A stretch of 64,000 nucleotides of DNA from Streptomyces barringtoniae (GTDB lineage: Bacteria; Actinomycetota; Actinomycetes; Streptomycetales; Streptomycetaceae). The stretch spans positions 186,001 through 250,000 of the forward strand of contig NZ_JAJHNP010000007.1 of assembly GCF_020819595.1 (NCBI RefSeq), read 5' to 3'. Of the stretch, positions 58,794-64,000 are shown in pieces. A model generated the notes under the pieces. That model did no database searches. It worked only from the letters and a program-made list of their open reading frames with translations, and was not told where the DNA came from. Both the position numbers and the translations under genes were made by a program. Within the stretch, counting starts at the first letter, position 1, and each line of letters begins with the position of its first letter.

Positions 58794-60128
58794 TTGGCAA
58801 CGCCGACATCTCTTTTGCGGCATCGATCCCATATGAAGCGATGGACCAGAATTCTGCCCGTCATCGTCTTCGTCTACATCATCTGCTACATAGACCGAAC
58901 GAACATCAGCTTCGCCTTGCCCCACCTCGAGGTGGACATGCACCTCACCGGGGCCCAGGAGGGCTTCGCGAGCGGCGTCTTCTTCTGGGGTTACCTGTTG
59001 CTGCAGGTCCCCGGCGGATACATGGCCGAGCGGTGGAGCGCGAAACGGTGGATCGCGATCCTGATGGTGCTGTGGAGCGCGGCCGCGGTGGCCTCAGGGC
59101 TGTCTCACAACTACACCGAACTCGTACTCACCCGCTTCCTGCTCGGGGTGGCCGAGGGCGGCGTGCAGCCCGCGCTGATGTCCACCATCCGGTCGTGGTT
59201 CCCGTTCGCCGAACGCAGCCGGGCATACGCGATCTTCAAGTTGTACACACCGATCGCGGCAATCGTCGCCGCCCCGTTCTCCGGCATCATCCTGACGTAC
59301 GCGGACTGGCGCTGGATGTTCATCATCCAGGGCGGCGCCCCACTCGTACTCGGGCTTGTCGCATGGCTCGTCATCATCCGCGACACCCCGGCGAAAGCCG
59401 AGTGGCTCTCGGCCACCGAGCGGGACTACATCGAGAAGTCCCGCACTGCGGAGGGCGAACCGCTCAAGAACCAGGGGTCATTCAAGGCGGCGTTCAGCAG
59501 CCCCATCGTGTGGCTGTTCGCCCTCATCTACACGCTGACCCAACTGGGTCTGCTCGGGCTCTCGATGTGGTTGCCGAGCGTGCTCAAAACGGCCTTCCAC
59601 ACCGACATGAAAGTCGGTGTGGTCGCGATGCTGCCCCAGATCGCAGCCGGCGCGGCGATCATTTTCATCGGCAGGTCCGCAGACCGCCGCGGCAGGCACG
59701 TCACCCACATGGTCGCGGTCCTCGGCGTGGGAGCCGTGGTCCTGGCCGGGGCGGGTCTGATCTCGGCGCAGCAGAAGTGGCTCGTGCTGGGAGCGATGAT
59801 CCTGGGCACCGCGGCGTCGATCGCCTGGTACGGACCGTTCTGGGCCACCGTCACCAAGCTCACGCCGGTGGCGGCCGCGGGTGCGGGGATCGGCATCATC
59901 AACGGGGTCGGCAACCTCGGTGGATTCTTCGGACCCTACATCGGGGGATGGCTCAAGGACGCCAGCGGGGGATACGCCCTTACTCAGGTGTTCTTCGGCG
60001 CGGTCTTCGCGGTGGCGGCGCTGCTCGTCCTGACGCTGCGGAAGAAGCTGCGTGAGGCGACGAGTGTCCCGCCCATCGGTACCGAAACGGAGGGAGCGGA
60101 GGGATCACCCACTGTCACGCCTGCCTGA
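58794..60128 (+). CDS. MFS transporter, anion:cation symporter (ACS) family
   Basis: A 444-residue 12-helix transporter: VIVFVYIICYIDRTNISFAL is the ACS family start, followed by GYLLLQVPGGYMAERWSAKRW and RSWFPFAERSRAYAIF. Relatives import glucarate, galactonate or other sugar acids. I choose a TTG start at 58794 because a full AAGGAGGT ribosome site lies 6 bp before it; the ATG at 58833 has none. It brings in the substrate of this IclR operon. It has a strong hairpin after it. Confidence 0.85.
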   Translation: MATPTSLLRHRSHMKRWTRILPVIVFVYIICYIDRTNISFALPHLEVDMHLTGAQEGFASGVFFWGYLLLQVPGGYMAERWSAKRWIAILMVLWSAAAVASGLSHNYTELVLTRFLLGVAEGGVQPALMSTIRSWFPFAERSRAYAIFKLYTPIAAIVAAPFSGIILTYADWRWMFIIQGGAPLVLGLVAWLVIIRDTPAKAEWLSATERDYIEKSRTAEGEPLKNQGSFKAAFSSPIVWLFALIYTLTQLGLLGLSMWLPSVLKTAFHTDMKVGVVAMLPQIAAGAAIIFIGRSADRRGRHVTHMVAVLGVGAVVLAGAGLISAQQKWLVLGAMILGTAASIAWYGPFWATVTKLTPVAAAGAGIGIINGVGNLGGFFGPYIGGWLKDASGGYALTQVFFGAVFAVAALLVLTLRKKLREATSVPPIGTETEGAEGSPTVTPA

Positions 60129-60150
60129 CAGTTCCCTTCTCGCCCTGCCC

Positions 60151-60193
60151 CCTGTGTGCCGGGCGGCCGGAATCCGGCCGCCCGGCACACAGG
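60151..60193 (+). terminator. Very strong perfect hairpin
   Basis: Arms of 20 bp (60151-60170 and 60174-60193) pair without mismatch around the 3-base loop AAT. It lies 22 bp after the transporter stop and 77 bp before the FAH-family gene, so it probably ends or attenuates the operon transcript. Confidence 0.75.
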
Positions 60194-60270
60194 CCCGACA
60201 GGTGCGGGAGCCGGCTTCGACAACTTTCAGGACAGAAACGGTCCACAGGGGCCGACAAGGGAGATGCGCG

Positions 60271-61056
60271 GTGCGGTTGGTCAGGTATCGCAAGGCAGAG
60301 CACACCGGACGTGGTGCGCTGATCGGCAAGTACATTCACGAGATGGGCGACAGCTCGCTCGGCAGCTCACGGCCTGGCCCCAGGATCGCCTCGCTCGACG
60401 AGGTGGAGCTCCTCGCGCCCTGCGACCCGCGGGTCATTGTCTGTGCGGGAAGCAACTACGCAGGACAGATAGCGGAGAAGCAGCGGCCGTGGCCGACCCA
60501 GCCGCCGCTGTTCCTCAAAGCGCCCAATGCCGTGGTCGGCCCCGGTGCGGCGGTGGTCCACCCGGCCGGACTGCGCAGGCTGGAGTACGAGGGAGAACTC
60601 GCCGTCGTGATCGGCCGCACCGCCCGCGACGTTCCCGCGGCGTCGTTCGCCGACTACGTGCTCGGCTACACCTGTGCCAACGACATCACCGCGGACGACT
60701 GGCGCGCCGACGGGCAGTGGACCAGAGCCAAGAGCGCGGACACCTTCTGCCCGCTCGGGCCATGGATCGAGACGGACGTGGCCGACCCCGGAGCGCTGCG
60801 GCTGGACACCCTCGTCAATGGTCGTACGGTCCAGGACGGCTCCACCGCCGACATGGTCTTCGGCGTGGGTGAACTGCTGGCCTTCGTCACCCGCTGGATC
60901 ACCCTGCAGCCAGGTGACGTACTGCTCACGGGCAGCCCCGCCGGCGTGGGTCCGCTGGTCCCGGGGGACCGGGTCGAAGTCCGGATCGAAGGCGTGGGAA
61001 CACTGTCCAATCCGGTGGTCGGCACGGAGCCGCTCGGCACGCCGGGCACGACGTGA
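60271..61056 (+). CDS. Fumarylacetoacetate hydrolase family protein
   Basis: A 261-residue FAH-fold enzyme: VIVCAGSNYAGQIAEK, PPLFLKAPNAVVGPGAAV, the metal-binding LEYEGELAVVIGR, GYTCANDITADDWR and VLLTGSPAGVGPL. The family hydrolyses or decarboxylates 2-oxo-acids such as oxaloacetate or acylpyruvates. The start is a GTG behind AAGGGAG. A strong hairpin separates it from the transporter gene, so it may have lower or separate expression, but it fits the same acid pathway. Confidence 0.88.
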   Translation: MRLVRYRKAEHTGRGALIGKYIHEMGDSSLGSSRPGPRIASLDEVELLAPCDPRVIVCAGSNYAGQIAEKQRPWPTQPPLFLKAPNAVVGPGAAVVHPAGLRRLEYEGELAVVIGRTARDVPAASFADYVLGYTCANDITADDWRADGQWTRAKSADTFCPLGPWIETDVADPGALRLDTLVNGRTVQDGSTADMVFGVGELLAFVTRWITLQPGDVLLTGSPAGVGPLVPGDRVEVRIEGVGTLSNPVVGTEPLGTPGTT

Positions 61057-61782
61057 GCGTTTGACCCCGCCCCGGCCGCACCCGTGGTGCATTGTTCAGG
61101 TTGACTGAGCGCTGCGCGTCCGGCCGGTGGCACTGGACGAGCCCGGCGACGGTCGACCGAGGTCGCTGGTGCCGGGCGTCCCGCCGGAGGTCGACGCCGC
61201 AGTGCCTGCTCAAGGCGGAGGCCGGGGCCGCGATGGTGCGCAGGCACTGCAGTGCGGGTGCCGATACGTCATCCGGCATGGGGTGCGCGGCACGTTGGTA
61301 CTCGTGGAGGTTACCGCCGAGTCGGTCTCGTCGGCGTACCTCCAGGTGTCTGATGTGCCGTGGTTCGTTGATCCGTTGGGGGAGTGGGCGGAGCGGCCCG
61401 ACTTGCTTCAGGTCTCGGTTGGCCGGTGCAGCGCTCCGTGACGGAGTTCATGCGCGGTGTCTGGATGCCGGTGGTGACGACTTTCAGTCTGGCGTCGGCA
61501 GGGCGTTGAAGCCGGCCGGACCGGTGCACGTCATGGCCGGGGGAACGCCCGGCGCGGTCGCAGTCCGGCTCGTCACGAGGGCGGCAACTCCCCGCGCTGT
61601 CACATTCATTGACGAGTGCATGGCCACTCTGTAGGTTCCTTTCAGTCAAGGCTGCAGTTTTTTCATCGAATCATGGGCAATCTCGCAAGATCGACACCGA
61701 GATTTTCGCGCAGTCGCCAGCTCGCCGAGTTCGTCACCCCTCGCATCCGTACCCCCACCTCTCCAAGGAGCCGAGGACGAGG
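61057..61782. other. Long stretch without a supportable gene
   Basis: Open frames exist on both strands (one plus-strand frame of about 100 codons runs from 61127 to 61441), but none has a ribosome site, normal codon pattern and recognisable similarity together. The last 130 bp are AT-richer and likely hold the promoter of the secreted protein gene. Some of the region may be gene debris. Confidence 0.45.
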
Positions 61783-64000
61783 ATGAGAACCACCGGAAGA
61801 TCCCCCGCGCCGCCCGCGTCAGGCCGGCAGCGAACAGCAGTCGTCGCGGTGCTCAGCATGCTGGCAGCACTGCTGGCGGTGCTGCAGGCCGTACCCGCCC
61901 ACGCCGCCGGGACCGACCTGGCGGCTGGCAAGTCCATGAGCGCCAGCAGCTACAACCAGACCTACACACCGGCCAACGCCAACGACGGCAACCAGTCCAC
62001 CTACTGGGAGAGCGCCAACAACGCCTTCCCGCAGTGGCTCCAGGTCGACCTGGGCTCGACCACCAGCGTCAACCAGCTCGTGCTCCAGGTGCCGGTGAAC
62101 AACTGGCCCACCCGCAGCCAGACGCTGTCGGTCCAGGGCAGCACCGACGGCAGCAACTTCACCACCATCGTGGCGTCCGCCTCGTACACGTTCGATCCGT
62201 CCACCAACAGCACGGTCACCATCAACTTCGCGGCGACCGGTACCCGTTACCTGCGGACGCTGGTCACGGCCAACACCGGATGGCCGGCGGCCCAGATCTC
62301 CGGGTTCCAGGTGTACGGGCCGAGCACCGCCGACACCACGCCCCCCACCGCGCCCGGCACCCTGCGCTACACCCAGCCGCAGGCCGGTCAGATCGCCCTG
62401 TCGTGGGGAGCGTCGACCGACAACGTCGGCGTCACCGCCTACGACGTCTACCGCAACGGCGCGCTGGCCGTCAGCGTCGGCGGCACCACCTTGACCTGGA
62501 CCGACTCCCAGCCGGGCACGGCGACGGTGTCGTACTACGTCAAGGCGCGCGACGCCGCCGGCAACGTCTCGCCCGCCGGCAACACCGTCACCCGCACCGG
62601 CACCGGCGGCAGCGGCACCAACCTGGCGCTGCACAAGCCGATCACCGGTAGCCCGTACACGTACACCTACGCCCCGGCGAACGCGAACGACGGCGATGTC
62701 ACCACGTACTTCGAGGGCTCCTCGTACCCGAGCCGGCTCACCGTGCAGCTCGGCGCGAACGCCGACGTCACCTCCGTCGTGGTGAAGCTGAACCCGGCCT
62801 CGGCCTGGTCCACCCGCACCCAGACCATCCAGGTGCTCGGCCGTGAGCAGAGCGCGACGGACTTCACCAGCATCTCGGCCGCGCAGACGTACACCTTCGA
62901 CCCCGGTACCAACAACACCGTCACCATCCCGGTGAGCGCCACGGTCGCGGACGTCGAGCTGAGCATCACCAGCAACAGCGGAGCCCCCGGCGGCCAGGTC
63001 GGCGAGCTCCAGGTGATCGGCACTCCGTCCCCGAACCCCGACCTGACGGTCTCCGCGTCCTCGTGGTCCCCGTCCGCCCCGGTGGAGACCGACTCGGTCA
63101 CCGCGTCCGCCACGGTCGCCAACGTGGGCACCGCGGCCTCTCCGGCCTCCAACGTCAACTTCTACCTGGGCAGCACCAAGGTCGGCACCGCGCCCGTCGG
63201 CGCGCTGGCGGCCGGCGCCTCCGCCAGGGTGTCCGCGGTGATCGGCGCGCAGACGGCCGGTTCGTACCAGCTCACCGCCAAGGTGGACGAGGCGAAGAGC
63301 TTCATCGAGCTGGGCTACGACAACAACGCCTACACCAACCCGGACAACCTCGTCGTCGCGCCGGTACAGAGCTCGGACCTGGTCGGAACCGTGGACTGGA
63401 CCCCGAACAACCCCTCGGCGGGCAACAACGTCAAGTTCTCGGTGACGCTGAGGAACCAGGGCACGATCGCCTCGGGCAGCGGTTCCCACGGCGTCACGCT
63501 CACCCTGCTCGACAGCACCGGCAAGACGCTCACCACCCTCACCGGCTCCTACTCCGGCACGATTGCCGCCGGCGCCGGCGCTCCCTCCGTGAACCTGGGC
63601 AGTTGGACGGCCGTCAACGGCAAGTACACGGTGCACACCGTGGTCGCCGTCGACCCCAACGAGCTGTCGGTCAAGCAGGCCAACAACACCAGCGACACCT
63701 CGCTGTTCGTCGGCCGCGGCGCCAACATGCCCTATGACGTCTACCAGGGCGAGGACGGCCAGATCGGCGGCGGCGCCGCCGTGGTCGGCCCCAACCGCAC
63801 CATCGGCGACCTGGCCGGTGAGGCGTCCGGGCGCAAGGCCGTCACCCTGAACACCACCGGCTCCTACGTCCAGTGGACCACCCGGGCCAGCACCAACACG
63901 CTGGTGACCCGCTTCTCCATCCCCGACGCCCCCGGCGGCGGTGGCGACACCGCCACCCTGAATCTCTATGTCGACGGCACCTTCCGGCAGACCATCACGC
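61783..64000 (+). CDS. Secreted multidomain protein (discoidin, Fn3, CARDB-like), N-terminal part
   Basis: The first 739 residues of a gene that runs off the window. A Sec signal peptide ends at AVPAHAAG (about residue 42). A discoidin/F5-8C domain follows (NANDGNQSTYWESANNAFPQ; WLQVDLGSTTSVNQL), then an Fn3 domain (PPTAPGTLRYTQ...), a second diverged discoidin module (LALHKPITGSPYTYTYAPAN), and two CARDB-like beta domains. A carbohydrate-binding-like domain starts near YDVYQGEDGQIGGG. The make-up resembles secreted alpha-glucanases or other glycan hydrolases; the catalytic domain is beyond the edge. The ATG follows an AAGGAG site. Confidence 0.88.
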   Translation, partial: MRTTGRSPAPPASGRQRTAVVAVLSMLAALLAVLQAVPAHAAGTDLAAGKSMSASSYNQTYTPANANDGNQSTYWESANNAFPQWLQVDLGSTTSVNQLVLQVPVNNWPTRSQTLSVQGSTDGSNFTTIVASASYTFDPSTNSTVTINFAATGTRYLRTLVTANTGWPAAQISGFQVYGPSTADTTPPTAPGTLRYTQPQAGQIALSWGASTDNVGVTAYDVYRNGALAVSVGGTTLTWTDSQPGTATVSYYVKARDAAGNVSPAGNTVTRTGTGGSGTNLALHKPITGSPYTYTYAPANANDGDVTTYFEGSSYPSRLTVQLGANADVTSVVVKLNPASAWSTRTQTIQVLGREQSATDFTSISAAQTYTFDPGTNNTVTIPVSATVADVELSITSNSGAPGGQVGELQVIGTPSPNPDLTVSASSWSPSAPVETDSVTASATVANVGTAASPASNVNFYLGSTKVGTAPVGALAAGASARVSAVIGAQTAGSYQLTAKVDEAKSFIELGYDNNAYTNPDNLVVAPVQSSDLVGTVDWTPNNPSAGNNVKFSVTLRNQGTIASGSGSHGVTLTLLDSTGKTLTTLTGSYSGTIAAGAGAPSVNLGSWTAVNGKYTVHTVVAVDPNELSVKQANNTSDTSLFVGRGANMPYDVYQGEDGQIGGGAAVVGPNRTIGDLAGEASGRKAVTLNTTGSYVQWTTRASTNTLVTRFSIPDAPGGGGDTATLNLYVDGTFRQTIT

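Noticed and set aside
61127..61441. A 104-codon plus-strand frame containing VLVEVTAESVSSAYLQVSD
   Set aside because: It looked slightly like an ATPase-type regulator domain, but no motif could be confirmed and no start signal is present.
61819..63636. A 605-codon minus-strand open frame opposite the secreted protein
   Set aside because: Its sequence is only Gly/Arg/Val/Asp repeats; the plus-strand gene has a signal peptide and recognisable domains.

Overview
The window is very GC-rich with strongly G/C-biased third codon positions. Nearly all genes have their closest recognisable relatives in Streptomyces-type actinomycetes: OFA-family transporters, FCD-type GntR, IclR and MarR regulators, a 42-residue MFS small subunit, and short Ser/Thr/Pro-rich membrane-anchored proteins. 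I read it as a stretch of a Streptomyces (or close relative) chromosome. The left edge cuts an MDR oxidoreductase and the right edge cuts a large secreted multidomain protein.

Layout. (1) 0-2.3 kb: MarR regulator divergent from an MDR oxidoreductase with three near-identical palindromes between them, an isochorismatase-like protein and an SDR-like protein. (2) 2.3-26 kb: a formate/oxalate locus. It holds LysR, fdhD, a three-gene NAD-linked formate dehydrogenase whose alpha subunit is split over two genes, a PanE-like reductase, an OFA antiporter with its small subunit, a KASIII-like enzyme, a GntR regulator, two more OFA-like transporters, an ADP-forming acyl-CoA synthetase, a formyl-CoA:oxalate CoA-transferase, a ThDP decarboxylase (probably oxalyl-CoA decarboxylase), divergent sucCD paralogues and an aldehyde dehydrogenase. 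The genes suggest oxalate uptake, activation to oxalyl-CoA, decarboxylation to formyl-CoA, and oxidation of formate to CO2 with NADH. A side route to glyoxylate may run through the PanE-like enzyme. A 9-base motif recurs in the three control regions, including that of the GntR gene.

(3) 26-38 kb: tRNA-Leu(GAG), followed by a decayed serine recombinase and a patchwork of intact catabolic or redox genes (ABM, two AKRs, SDR, MFS, Gfo/Idh/MocA) and broken genes (catalase lacking its N-terminal half, transposase remnant, threonine aldolase pseudogene, TMEM175 fragment). It looks like an old integration or rearrangement zone. (4) 38-45 kb: LysR, a five-gene catabolic operon (intradiol dioxygenase, MDR reductase, MBL-fold hydrolase, two amidohydrolases) and TetR, then more gene debris.

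(5) 45.9-53.2 kb: the most interesting unit. A tightly overlapping operon encodes a small membrane-anchored protein, an ApbE FMN transferase, a ferric-reductase-like cytochrome, a NuoF-like flavoprotein, a ferredoxin and a second membrane cytochrome-like protein. Next to it lie a two-component system and a second copy of the small protein. Both small proteins end in T-(S/T)-G-A-S, which resembles the sequence that ApbE flavinylates. Both genes are preceded by the same 17-base direct-repeat site. I propose a flavin-based trans-membrane electron-transfer system with an unusual mini-flavoprotein acceptor.

(6) 53.6-61 kb: an IclR-controlled operon (serine-glyoxylate-type aminotransferase, fused GlcD/GlcF-like dehydrogenase, ACS-family transporter, FAH-family hydrolase), probably for 2-hydroxy- or 2-oxo-acid use. 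(7) 61.8-64 kb: start of a secreted protein with discoidin, Fn3 and CARDB-like modules.
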